A stretch of DNA of 9,422 nt, taken from NCBI GenBank assembly GCA_035315685.1, contig DATFXR010000080.1:1-9422 (forward strand), read 5' to 3'. Shown here one piece after another: positions 1 through 6,638 of the stretch. Position 1 is the stretch's first letter. Every line of letters begins with the position of its first letter. Origin of the DNA: QHWK01 sp035315685. Its GTDB lineage: Bacteria > Acidobacteriota > Vicinamibacteria > Vicinamibacterales > CAVVIG01. Both the position numbers and the translations under genes were made by a program. The notes under the pieces were generated by a model. The model made no database searches, was not told the DNA's origin, and saw only the letters and a list, made by a program, of their open reading frames with translations.

Positions 1-2637
1 GCCGCCTGCCTCGGAGACGATGTCCGTGCTGCCGGGTTCGTCGAGCCGCTGCACATAGATCTCCGGCTGACCAGAGGTGTCCGATTCGTACGCCAGCCAC
101 CGGCCATCACCCGAGAGACGCGCGGTCCGCTCCTGCGCCGCCGTGTTCAACAGCGGCGCCGCTTTACCGTCCCGGCGAAGCACCCAGACGTCATAGCCTG
201 TCTGGGGATTCCGAACGCCAAAGACAATGGTCCCGTCGAGACTCCATCCATAGGCGAACTGAGATGCGGTATCCCGCTTCAGCACGAGCCGTGACGATCC
301 GCCAGGGTTCGGCGCCTGTGCGTACAGTCCTGCGGGATCGCGAAGCCACGTGAGCAGGACCTCACTGCCATCGGCAGCCCACACCGGCATCATCGCTCCA
401 AGCTGATCGGTGACGCGCACCCGGGTACGCCGTTGCAGGTCGTAGATCCAAACCGCAGAGCCTGCTGTGCCGCCAAGGCCTGCGGCGAGGCGCTTGCCGT
501 CAGGACTGAAGGCAAGGCCGCCGCTGGCGGCGCCCTGCACCGTGACGTTCTCTGGACCACCAAGTGGCACCGCCGCGCCTGTACGATCGAGGAGCGCGAG
601 CCGGCCTGTCACGCTCGTCAGCGTCGGCGCCACGCCCCGCGAGAAGAAGGCGATCGTGCCGTTCGCGGCGACATCAAACGCCGCGTCGACGTTCGTGGCG
701 ACGGCAACGCGAGTCCCCCGTACGCCAATGTCGCCGAGGCGGTACGGCGCGGCAAATAACGTCGCTTCCGCGGCCAGCCGCGGATCGTCATCCGCCCTTC
801 CAGAAGCGAACAGCAGATATCCGGTGCGAACGTAATGCGGAGCGACACCGACGACGCCCGTCAGTGCACTCCACGTACGCGTCTCAACATCGAGGATCGC
901 AGGACGCGGTTCTCGTTGGCGGAGGGAGAACAGCACGCGTCCGTCCGGGAGCCACTGCGGGTGGCTGTGCCCAGTCTCTCCAGCGTCGCGGCGTGGCTCG
1001 GTAAGCAGGCTCGGCACGCCGCCGGCGGCCGGCAGGCGAAGCAATCCGCTGCCAATGGTGCTGAACAGGATCGTGTCGTCGGGCCCCCAGGCCGGCGCCG
1101 ACCACGGCACCGGCACGCGTGCGATGGTCAATCGCGTCGAGCCGTCCGCGCGCACTCTGTGCAGCGCGCCGTCCGCGAAGAAGCCGATCCACTGGCCGTC
1201 AGGCGAAAAGAACGGAAGCGTGGCGCCTTCGGTCCCGGCAAGCGGAACGAGGTCGACGCCATCGAGACGGCGCACCATCAGGCGATTGCCTGCGGGAATG
1301 GCGAGCAAGCGGCCATCCGGCGACAACGCGACGCCCTGCCCACTGAGTGGCATATCCGGAGGCAGGGCCACATCGAGGCGTGTCACCGGCACCTCGATGA
1401 ATGGCGCGGCGAATCGCCAGACCAGACCGACGATGAGTGCGCCCGCCGTGAGAGCCACCGCGCCGACGAAGGCCACGCCCCAGCGCGATCGCGAGTCGCG
1501 CCGCTCACGTGAAATGCGGTCCTCTGAAGCCTGCAACTCAAAGACATGTCCCAACACGAACAGGACACCGGACATGTCGCCGAGCCGGGCTTTGCGATCT
1601 TTCGTGAGGCATGCCTTGACCAGCGTGACGATCGCGGAAGGGACCGCGGCGGGAATGGCCGTCCAGTCCGGCTCAGCGTACTGGACCGCGGCGATCGCGG
1701 CGCTGATACCGGCATCACCATCGGCGTGCAGCACCGTTGCATCGAACGCGCGCTTCCCGGTCAGCATTTCATAGAGCACGCAGCCGTACGCCCAGACGTC
1801 GCTGCGTTTGTCAGCCTCGAGGCCCCTCGTCTGCTCCGGGCTCATGTAAGCGGCCGTGCCGAGAACCAGTCCGACTGGCGTCAGATCCGCGGCCACCGTT
1901 GCCTGCAACGGCGACGCCGGTGCTGCACCAGACACTGACGGGGACCCCATCACCTTCGCGAGCCCGAAGTCCAGGACCTTGACGGTCCCGTCCTCGCGTA
2001 CTTTGATGTTGGCCGGCTTCAAGTCCCGGTGCACGATCCCCTGCTCGTGCGCGGCGGCGAGCGCCTCGGCGATCTGCTGCGCGATCGGCAGCGCCTCGTC
2101 CAGCGCCAGCGGACCGCCCGCAATCCGCTCCGCCAGCGTCGGCCCGTCGACCAGCTCCATGACCAGCGCCGTCGTCGATCCCGCGCGTTCGAGCCCGTGG
2201 ATGGCGCCGATGTGTGGGTGGTTCAGCGCCGCCAGCACCTCCGCCTCGCGCTGGAAGCGCGCAAGACGATCGGGATCCTCGGCCGCAGCTTCCGGCAGCA
2301 CCTTGATGGCCACCGCGCGTTTGAGGTTCGTGTCGAGCGCGCGGTACACCTCCCCCATGCCGCCGACACCGAGCAGCGATTGGATGCGATAGGGGCCGAG
2401 CGTCGTCCCCACCATGACCCGCACATCATCGCCTCCACCCAGCAGTTCGGCAACGACCTGGCTGACGGGATGGTCGATGACCAGCGGGCGCTCCGAGTCA
2501 GCCAGCAACGACTCGACCTGCCGCTGTAGATCAGCGTTTCCGGCGCACGCCGAGCGTATGAACGACGTGCGCGCGGCCGGCTCGAGGAGCAAAGCCGCTT
2601 CGAACACCGCCGTCGCCGATTCGAGGTGGGTGGACAA
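1..2637 (-). CDS. Membrane Ser/Thr protein kinase with C-terminal beta-propeller (3' end cut by window edge)
   Basis: An uninterrupted minus-strand frame of 879 codons runs off the left edge. Residues 1-74 match the helical preamble of acidobacterial kinases (FEAALLLEP, DLQRQVESLLA). The kinase domain spans about 83-360. It has a glycine loop (GVGGMGEVYRA, 90-100), the VAIK lysine K112, a likely alpha-C glutamate E131, the catalytic loop HRDLKPAN (203-210), DFG (223-225) and a GT-AYMSPEQ activation segment end (260-269). All catalytic residues are present, so it should be active, phosphorylating unknown cytoplasmic targets. One membrane helix lies at about 387-407. The remainder is a predicted extracytoplasmic TolB/PD40-type propeller with repeated SPDG/DGRWLAYESD-like motifs. 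The frame opens only four codons upstream of TTG 2637. That start is chosen because it gives the family's usual preamble length; the first ATG (2415) would remove the preamble. No convincing Shine-Dalgarno is visible. It diverges from the hydrolase gene. Confidence 0.93.
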   Translation of the reverse strand, partial: MSTHLESATAVFEAALLLEPAARTSFIRSACAGNADLQRQVESLLADSERPLVIDHPVSQVVAELLGGGDDVRVMVGTTLGPYRIQSLLGVGGMGEVYRALDTNLKRAVAIKVLPEAAAEDPDRLARFQREAEVLAALNHPHIGAIHGLERAGSTTALVMELVDGPTLAERIAGGPLALDEALPIAQQIAEALAAAHEQGIVHRDLKPANIKVREDGTVKVLDFGLAKVMGSPSVSGAAPASPLQATVAADLTPVGLVLGTAAYMSPEQTRGLEADKRSDVWAYGCVLYEMLTGKRAFDATVLHADGDAGISAAIAAVQYAEPDWTAIPAAVPSAIVTLVKACLTKDRKARLGDMSGVLFVLGHVFELQASEDRISRERRDSRSRWGVAFVGAVALTAGALIVGLVWRFAAPFIEVPVTRLDVALPPDMPLSGQGVALSPDGRLLAIPAGNRLMVRRLDGVDLVPLAGTEGATLPFFSPDGQWIGFFADGALHRVRADGSTRLTIARVPVPWSAPAWGPDDTILFSTIGSGLLRLPAAGGVPSLLTEPRRDAGETGHSHPQWLPDGRVLFSLRQREPRPAILDVETRTWSALTGVVGVAPHYVRTGYLLFASGRADDDPRLAAEATLFAAPYRLGDIGVRGTRVAVATNVDAAFDVAANGTIAFFSRGVAPTLTSVTGRLALLDRTGAAVPLGGPENVTVQGAASGGLAFSPDGKRLAAGLGGTAGSAVWIYDLQRRTRVRVTDQLGAMMPVWAADGSEVLLTWLRDPAGLYAQAPNPGGSSRLVLKRDTASQFAYGWSLDGTIVFGVRNPQTGYDVWVLRRDGKAAPLLNTAAQERTARLSGDGRWLAYESDTSGQPEIYVQRLDEPGSTDIVSEAGG

Positions 2638-2678
2638 TGTCAGCCCGTACTAACCATAGCGCGGGAACGACCCGGAGA

Positions 2679-2711
2679 CTAACAACACAGGCCCCTGACT
2701 TCGCTTGTTAG
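2679..2711. promoter_or_regulatory. Inverted repeat between divergent kinase and hydrolase genes (possible operator)
   Basis: CTAACAA (2679-2685) and TTGTTAG (2705-2711) form perfect 7-bp arms around a 19-base spacer, and partly matching GGA/TCC flanks extend them imperfectly. The site sits in the 117-base gap between the two divergent genes. A regulator of one or both promoters could bind here. No clear -35/-10 pair could be assigned for either direction, so the operator role is inference. Confidence 0.3.
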
Positions 2712-2754
2712 AGTTTCCGGCGCGCGAATCCGCATAAGGGTTACAGAAGGTTCG

Positions 2755-4749
2755 ATGACCCGAACTACACGTCCCTTCGTATTGGCGGCGTCGCTGGCTT
2801 GTCTGCTCCTGTATTCCCGCGCGGCAATCGCCGAGGTCGTCGGTCTCGCGATCACGTCGCGTGTGACGATCGCAAACGGACAAAGCTTCGGTTCGACCGG
2901 ACCGTATGAACGACTCGTCGGCCGCATCGATTTCGCACTGGACCCTGCGGATCCGCACAACCGCGGCATCGTCGATCTGGCGTATGCCGAGCGCGGCAGT
3001 GACGGCCGCGTCAAGTTTTCCTCAGATCTCTACGTGCTGCGGCCGGCCGACAGGTCGAAGGGCAACGGAGTCCTGCTGTTCGAGATTGCCAACCGCGGCC
3101 GACGAGGCCTGCTCGGGCGATTCAATCGCGCCTCCAACGGCACCGACCCGACGACCGACGCTGACTTCGGCGACGGTTTCCTCATGAGGGAAGGTTACAC
3201 GCTGGTTTGGATCGGGTGGGAAGTCGATGTACCCGCTCCGTTGCTCCGGATCGACGCACCGCGAGCGGTGCTGCCGCTCGGCGCCGAGGATCGCATCAGC
3301 GTCCCGATCATGCAGAACGAGCGCGTCTCGGAGACGTTTCTCATCGACGATCCAGCGAGCCGCCCGCCCGTAATCTACCAGCCGCTGCACAGTGAGAGCC
3401 CGGCCGACACACTCACGGTTCGCGATCGGTACTGGGATGAGAGCGCGGTGATTCCGCGCGATCGCTGGCATTTCGTGCTCGCGCCCAACACTGCTCCAAG
3501 GGTGCATCTCGACTCGGGGTTTGAGCCAGGCAGGTACTATCGCGTGAGCTATCGCGCGGCCGGGGCGTTCGTCGCCGGCGTCGGACTCGCGGCGATTCGT
3601 GACGCCGCGGCCGCATTCCGCTACCGATCCGACCTGACGATTCACGGGCGAAGCGCCTACGCGACCGGCGTGTCTCAGGCGGGACGATTCCTCCGCCAAT
3701 TCCTGCACGGCGGGTTCAACGCCGACGAGCGCGACCGGCGCGTGTTCGACGCGATGTGGATCCATGTCGCCGGCGCGGCACGAGGCTCCTTCAACGAGCG
3801 ATTTGCCACATCCACGCTCGGCGATGCCTTCAGGCCCACGCAGTTTCCGTTCTCCGACGTCGAGCAGGTCGACATCGATGGAACGCGTGATGGCCTGCAA
3901 TCCTGCTATCAGCGGGATCAGCGTCCGAAGGTCTTCTACACGAACACTCCGGTCGAATACTGGGGGATGGGGCGAGCTGCCGGGCTCACGCACACGAGCG
4001 GCGATGGCAAGCGAGATCTCGAGCTGCCGGACAACATCAGGATCTACCTGTTGTCGGGGACTCAGCACATCGTCGCGCCATTTCCACCGGTGCGAACTCC
4101 GCCGATAGCCGGAACGAGGGACCCTGCCGGCCGGAGCGGCGCGCAACAGCTGAACAATCCGACGCCGCAAAACAACATCATCCGAGCGCTTCTCCGGGCG
4201 TTGCACCAATGGGCCGCCGACGGCATTCCGCCGCCACCAAGCGAGTACCCGAGGGTTGGCGACGGCACGTTGGTGGCGATTGAGAACATCAAGTTCCCGC
4301 TGTTGCCGGGCGTCTCGGATCCGCGCCGCATTGTCGGACCGGCGCGCATCATCAACGGAAAGCTCGCTCCGCTGCCACATCTCGTGCCCCAAGTCGATCG
4401 CGACGGGGCCGATCTTGGCGGGATCCGCGACCCGGAGGTCGCGGTGCCGCTGGCGACGACGACTGGCTGGAATTTCCGCGATCCCTCAGTTGGCAATCCG
4501 CAAGACATCTACCAACTGTTGGGCTCATATATTCCGTTCGCGCCCACCAAGGCGGCGCGGCAAGCCAGCCACGATCCGCGCCTGTCCATCGAGGAGCGAT
4601 ATCGAGGTGTCGACGACTATCTTCAGCGAATCCGATCGGCAGCGATGGAATTGATTCGACAGCGTTGTCTGCTTGCCGAGGATCTCGACGCGGTGATGGC
4701 GCGGGCACGCGCGCACTGGAACTTTGCCACGGGTACGAAACCCGAGTAG
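2755..4749 (+). CDS. Secreted alpha/beta-hydrolase domain protein
   Basis: The product is 664 residues. It begins with a signal peptide: basic start, hydrophobic stretch 7-21, and A-I-A cleavage after residue 26. The mature protein should be periplasmic or exported. The body resembles the large alpha/beta-hydrolase domain family (Abhydrolase_10-like). The nucleophile elbow is G-V-S-Q-A-G with Ser307, inside a YATGVSQAGRFLRQFLHGGFN segment. The acid and histidine of the triad cannot be assigned by eye, although several late His/Asp positions (for example GTQHIVAP) are candidates. The substrate is unknown; an esterase-like role is likely. The start is supported by GAAGG four bases before the ATG. 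The gene is followed after 49 bases by the sigma factor gene on the same strand. That gap holds a probable -10 box, so they need not form one operon. Confidence 0.9.
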   Translation: MTRTTRPFVLAASLACLLLYSRAAIAEVVGLAITSRVTIANGQSFGSTGPYERLVGRIDFALDPADPHNRGIVDLAYAERGSDGRVKFSSDLYVLRPADRSKGNGVLLFEIANRGRRGLLGRFNRASNGTDPTTDADFGDGFLMREGYTLVWIGWEVDVPAPLLRIDAPRAVLPLGAEDRISVPIMQNERVSETFLIDDPASRPPVIYQPLHSESPADTLTVRDRYWDESAVIPRDRWHFVLAPNTAPRVHLDSGFEPGRYYRVSYRAAGAFVAGVGLAAIRDAAAAFRYRSDLTIHGRSAYATGVSQAGRFLRQFLHGGFNADERDRRVFDAMWIHVAGAARGSFNERFATSTLGDAFRPTQFPFSDVEQVDIDGTRDGLQSCYQRDQRPKVFYTNTPVEYWGMGRAAGLTHTSGDGKRDLELPDNIRIYLLSGTQHIVAPFPPVRTPPIAGTRDPAGRSGAQQLNNPTPQNNIIRALLRALHQWAADGIPPPPSEYPRVGDGTLVAIENIKFPLLPGVSDPRRIVGPARIINGKLAPLPHLVPQVDRDGADLGGIRDPEVAVPLATTTGWNFRDPSVGNPQDIYQLLGSYIPFAPTKAARQASHDPRLSIEERYRGVDDYLQRIRSAAMELIRQRCLLAEDLDAVMARARAHWNFATGTKPE

Positions 4750-4784
4750 GCGCCCACGGACGTGTGTGCGGCCCACCCCCGCGC

Positions 4785-4790
4785 TATGAT
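4785..4790 (+). promoter_or_regulatory. Probable -10 box of the sigma factor gene
   Basis: TATGAT ends eight bases before the ATG of the sigma gene, so transcription would start at or next to the start codon and give a leaderless message. No Shine-Dalgarno is visible, which fits. The -35 region (around 4762-4767, GTGTGT-like) is weak. Confidence 0.4.
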
Positions 4791-4798
4791 CCGCCGGC

Positions 4799-5392
4799 AT
4801 GGCGGTGCCGGACGGCGAGGTCACAGCGCTCCTGAGGGCTTGGCGTGGGGGTGACGACCAGGCGCTCGAACGCCTGACGCCGCTGGTCTACGAGCGCCTG
4901 CGGAAGCTCGGACGCCAGTTCGTGAAGCGGGAACGAGCTGGCCTTCGAGCGGACGCGACGTCGCTCGTGCACGAGGTGTTCATCCGCCTCGTCGACGCCC
5001 GATCGGTCGACTGGCAGGATCGCGCGCACTTCCTAGCGGTTGCCGCCGGCATCATGCGTCGCGTGCTTGTCGACGCCGCGAGAGCTCGTTTATCCGCCAA
5101 GCGCGGCGGCGGCATGAAGCGGGTTGATCCTGAGCTGTTTGGCGGCCTAGACGCGCTTCCGGCCGCAACCTCCGATCGCGCCGACGAGATCGCGGCGCTC
5201 GACGACGCCCTGACCGCGATGGCGAAACGCGAGCCGCGTCGTGTGCAGGTGATCGAACTGCGCTACTTCGGCGGCTTGAGTGTCGAAGAGACCGCGCAGG
5301 TCCTCGGTGTCTCGACGCAAACCGTCATGCGAGACTGGAAACTCGCCCGCGCCTGGCTTGCTGTGGAGCTGCGACGTTCACTCGATCGCTGA
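4799..5392 (+). CDS. ECF-like RNA polymerase sigma factor (TIGR02999 / Sigma70_ECF type)
   Basis: The product is 197 residues, the usual length of this subfamily. Region 2 lies at about 25-100 and contains the typical L.YERLRKLG, ATSLVHEVFIRLVD and AHFLAVAAGIMRRVLVDAARAR blocks, which bind core polymerase and the -10 element. Region 4 lies at about 145-195 and contains the helix-turn-helix ELRYFGGLSVEETAQVLGVSTQTVMRDWKLARAWL, which reads the -35. The linker is rich in Lys/Arg/Gly. The subfamily typically sits just upstream of a propeller-bearing Ser/Thr kinase and is thought to work with it without a classical anti-sigma factor. Here the only kinase nearby is 2.2 kb away and divergent, and the gene is followed by decayed DNA instead. 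ATG 4799 is the natural start. Confidence 0.93.
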   Translation: MAVPDGEVTALLRAWRGGDDQALERLTPLVYERLRKLGRQFVKRERAGLRADATSLVHEVFIRLVDARSVDWQDRAHFLAVAAGIMRRVLVDAARARLSAKRGGGMKRVDPELFGGLDALPAATSDRADEIAALDDALTAMAKREPRRVQVIELRYFGGLSVEETAQVLGVSTQTVMRDWKLARAWLAVELRRSLDR

Positions 5393-5615
5393 CGCGTGAG
5401 CGGCTCACTACACACGCCATTGCTTTGGCTACGGCTCGAAGGGCGACGCGCTTAACTGAATGCGACAATTGTGATAGGGGTGTGATACGTCAGGCTCAAA
5501 ACCTCGAAGAACATCGACGCTTACCGACGCGCATCGAGTGATCGTGTTAGAGCGAAATCGCTGATCGCGTATGCGTTAACGCGCTTTGGAGTGGCTCCGT
5601 GTGGCTCGCACGCTT
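5393..5615. other. Intergenic stretch after the sigma gene; nothing assignable
   Basis: No gene is supported. A short GTGAG/CTCAC hairpin (5396-5408) just after the sigma stop lacks a T-run, so it is not a convincing terminator. A 10-bp perfect palindrome, GCGTTAACGC, lies at 5573-5582. The segment GTGATA is repeated at a 10-base pitch near 5471-5486. None of these was given a function. Confidence 0.5.
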
Positions 5616-5657
5616 CGCTTTCCAAGCGTGCTCCTTCAACCACTCGGACATCTCAGT
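5616..5657 (-). pseudogene. tRNA-Ser(GGA) 5'-half fragment
   Basis: Reading the minus strand from 5657, the sequence follows a bacterial tRNA-Ser. There are seven acceptor bases (ACTGAGA, atypical), then TG, D-stem TCC, D-loop GAGTGGTTGAA, D-stem GGA, and the anticodon stem CACGC. The seven-base loop TTGGAAA has anticodon GGA at 5623-5621. The 3' anticodon stem should read GCGTG but reads GCGAA. AAGCG is present twice in tandem (AAGCGAAGCGTG), so a 5-bp duplication may have broken the stem. No variable-arm/T-arm sequence (GGTTCGAATCC-like) or matching acceptor 3' strand follows. It is therefore a fragment, not a working tRNA. Confidence 0.75.
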
Positions 5658-5838
5658 TTCGAGTGCGCCAGAACGGACGACTTCGAGCACCACACGAACT
5701 CGTGGATCGAGCGCTGGACCAAGGACGACGAGATCTCCGGCACGTGCCGCTCGTCCTGACGACTTGGAGGAGCTTGGGCTCGCTTCCACCGCTATCATTG
5801 CGAGAGCGCGCCAGGTTCGCCTGCCCTCGCCGAAAGGC

Positions 5839-5856
5839 GCCACACAGAGTGCCACA
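5839..5856 (+). repeat. Copy 1 of an 18-bp imperfect direct repeat with GTGCCAC
   Basis: GCCACACAGAGTGCCACA matches the copy at 6086-6103 at 16 of 18 bases. Each copy holds two GCCAC units at a 12-base pitch. The pair straddles the tRNA-Pro fragment. Either these are arm-type integrase sites, or both derive from integrase gene tails, because in frame they read SATQSAT- or SATRSAT-like. Confidence 0.55.
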
Positions 5857-5901
5857 AAGGCGCGGCGGCGGAGGGCTTCATGACGTCGCGCGTCATTTTC
5901 A

Positions 5902-5907
5902 TAGTAT
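5902..5907 (+). promoter_or_regulatory. -10 box of the former tRNA-Pro gene
   Basis: TAGTAT lies 11 bases before the first tRNA base, normal for a stable-RNA promoter. A TGACG/CGTCA inverted repeat (5881-5895) occupies the spacer upstream. The -35 is weak (TTCATG, 5878-5883). It suggests that this end of the tRNA gene is the native chromosomal one. Confidence 0.4.
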
Positions 5908-5918
5908 TCTTGACGAGT

Positions 5919-5958
5919 CGGGGCGTAGCGCAGCCTGGTTAGCGCACCTGCCTTGGGT
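5919..5958 (+). pseudogene. tRNA-Pro(TGG) 5'-half fragment
   Basis: The sequence is a canonical bacterial tRNA-Pro 5' half. It has acceptor CGGGGCG (5919-5925), TA, D-stem GCGC (5928-5931), D-loop AGCCTGGTTA, D-stem GCGC (5942-5945), a linking A, anticodon stem CCTGC (5947-5951), and loop CTTGGGT with anticodon TGG at 5954-5956. Directly after the loop the expected GCAGG is replaced by CGAGA, and no T-arm or CGCCCCG acceptor strand follows at tRNA distance. The break therefore lies exactly at the 3' edge of the anticodon loop. The TCGAGAG that follows loosely resembles a variable-loop/T-stem start, so an internal deletion is an alternative to a recombination junction. Confidence 0.82.
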
Positions 5959-5962
5959 CGAG

Positions 5963-5989
5963 AGCCGGCCGAAGCGTGGCCGGCTTTTT
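5963..5989 (+). terminator. Intrinsic terminator directly after the tRNA-Pro fragment
   Basis: The stem AGCCGGCC (5963-5970) pairs perfectly with GGCCGGCT (5978-5985) across the seven-base loop GAAGCGT, and a run of five T ends at 5989. It begins five bases after the tRNA-Pro anticodon loop. Any transcript from the tRNA promoter would stop here, at roughly 70-75 nucleotides. Confidence 0.8.
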
Positions 5990-6085
5990 CGTGTGATCCC
6001 GCGAACTCCTCAGAGAATTCGAACACTTCGCAACAGGTGATTCGCCACGAATCGCCCCACGGCACCGTCGCGCACCACCAAAAGT

Positions 6086-6103
6086 GCCACGCGGAGTGCC
6101 ACA
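6086..6103 (+). repeat. Copy 2 of the 18-bp imperfect direct repeat with GTGCCAC
   Basis: GCCACGCGGAGTGCCACA is the partner of the copy at 5839-5856 (16/18). Two full GTGCCAC units (6084-6090 and 6096-6102) lie 12 bases apart, immediately before the integrase relic. Confidence 0.55.
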
Positions 6104-6107
6104 CGCC

Positions 6108-6395
6108 TTGCAGCAGTGGAAGGCACTCGTGCTCCGGATTTTCAAGGCATCAACCCAACATGGCTACAGGACGGTCCAACGTCCACATCCTCCCGGCATG
6201 AAGGCGTGGCGGCTGCGCGACATCGAACGCCTCGCGATTCAGCAGTGGGTCGCCGACAACTTCGGCAAGGCATCGGATCGCAGGCGCATGGAACGCGCGG
6301 TGTTGCTCTCCAGCATTCTCGAAGATTGGAATTGGAGGCTCCGCTCGGCTTCAAACCGGGGCGTGAAGTTTTGCAGACGGGGCCGAAACCGCTAA
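6108..6395 (+). pseudogene. Tyrosine integrase relic (core-binding domain only, frameshifted)
   Basis: The reading frame gives pieces typical of the SAM-like core-binding domain of phage/ICE integrases: STQHGYRTV, then WRLRDIERLAIQQWV, then LLSSILE, then NRGVKF. Between them the expected match shifts frame. HILPA is read one base out of phase near 6185-6200, just after RTVQR, and RQGIGSQ is in another frame near 6270-6290. This suggests small compensating indels. The frame ends at 6395 soon after GVKF. No catalytic domain (R..HxxR..Y) follows, so the gene is truncated and dead. It lies just right of the tRNA-Pro fragment, where an element's integrase would be expected. Identification is by motif order only. 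Confidence 0.65.
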
Positions 6396-6465
6396 GTCGT
6401 TGACTCGTCTTGGTTGCTGGTCCGCCCTGACCCGTCGACTTTCCCCTGCATTCGGGCGAAATTGA

Positions 6466-6485
6466 TCCCAAGTTGTTCCCAAGTT
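6466..6485 (-). repeat. Tandem 9-bp repeat (AACTTGGGA on the minus strand)
   Basis: TCCCAAGTT occurs at 6466-6474 and 6477-6485. On the minus strand one frame reads LGNNLG, similar to the LGTNLGT-like tails seen at integrase C-termini. It may be the degraded end of a second, opposite integrase gene, or merely a short repeat. Confidence 0.35.
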
Positions 6486-6526
6486 CGTGGGGTCTGTTCG
6501 TCCGTTGCGTTCGCGCAGGGACCGGT

Positions 6527-6584
6527 GCGCCCGTGGTGAACCGCGCTGACACTGGATCCCGCGGGTTCAAATCGGGGGCGCGCA
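6527..6584 (+). pseudogene. tRNA-Leu-like remnant lacking anticodon and variable arms (weak)
   Basis: GCGCCCG (6527-6533) could pair with GGGGCGC (6575-6581) as an acceptor stem, with one mismatch. In between are TGGTGAA...TGACAC, like a tRNA-Leu D arm, and GGGTTCAAATC (6563-6573), like a T-loop. The T-stem does not pair and the anticodon arm is absent, so at best this is an internally deleted remnant. The whole is only 58 bases long. Confidence 0.3.
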
Positions 6585-6638
6585 ACCGTCATTACCGACC
6601 GGACTCACCATCCCGACTGCCCTCTATATGGTGGCCGC

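Noticed and set aside
835..1774. Plus-strand open frames over the kinase gene
   Set aside because: They are antisense shadows. The minus-strand kinase frame is continuous with clear kinase and propeller motifs.
3022..4392. A 456-codon minus-strand frame inside the hydrolase gene
   Set aside because: It is the antisense shadow of a well-supported gene and is charged and low in complexity, as is usual for antisense frames in GC-rich DNA.
5396..5408. Terminator after the sigma gene
   Set aside because: The five-base stem with three-base loop has no following T-run.
5919..6060. tRNA-Pro split by an intron in the anticodon loop, with CGCCCC at 6053-6058 as the acceptor 3' strand
   Set aside because: The preceding bases do not form a T arm, no GCAGG anticodon-stem strand is found, the last acceptor base does not match, and a terminator lies in between. 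A six-base match in GC-rich DNA is expected by chance.
5547..6104. A 185-codon minus-strand frame through the tRNA fragments
   Set aside because: It contains the typical spurious translation of tRNA-Ser (MSEWLKEHAWKA) and crosses the terminator and tRNA-Pro piece. It has no protein family signature.
6142..6592. Minus-strand frames reading APDLNP and ELGNNLG as a protein gene
   Set aside because: The first motif is the antisense reading of a T-loop-like sequence, and the second rests on one short repeat. No catalytic integrase motif occurs upstream of it on that strand.
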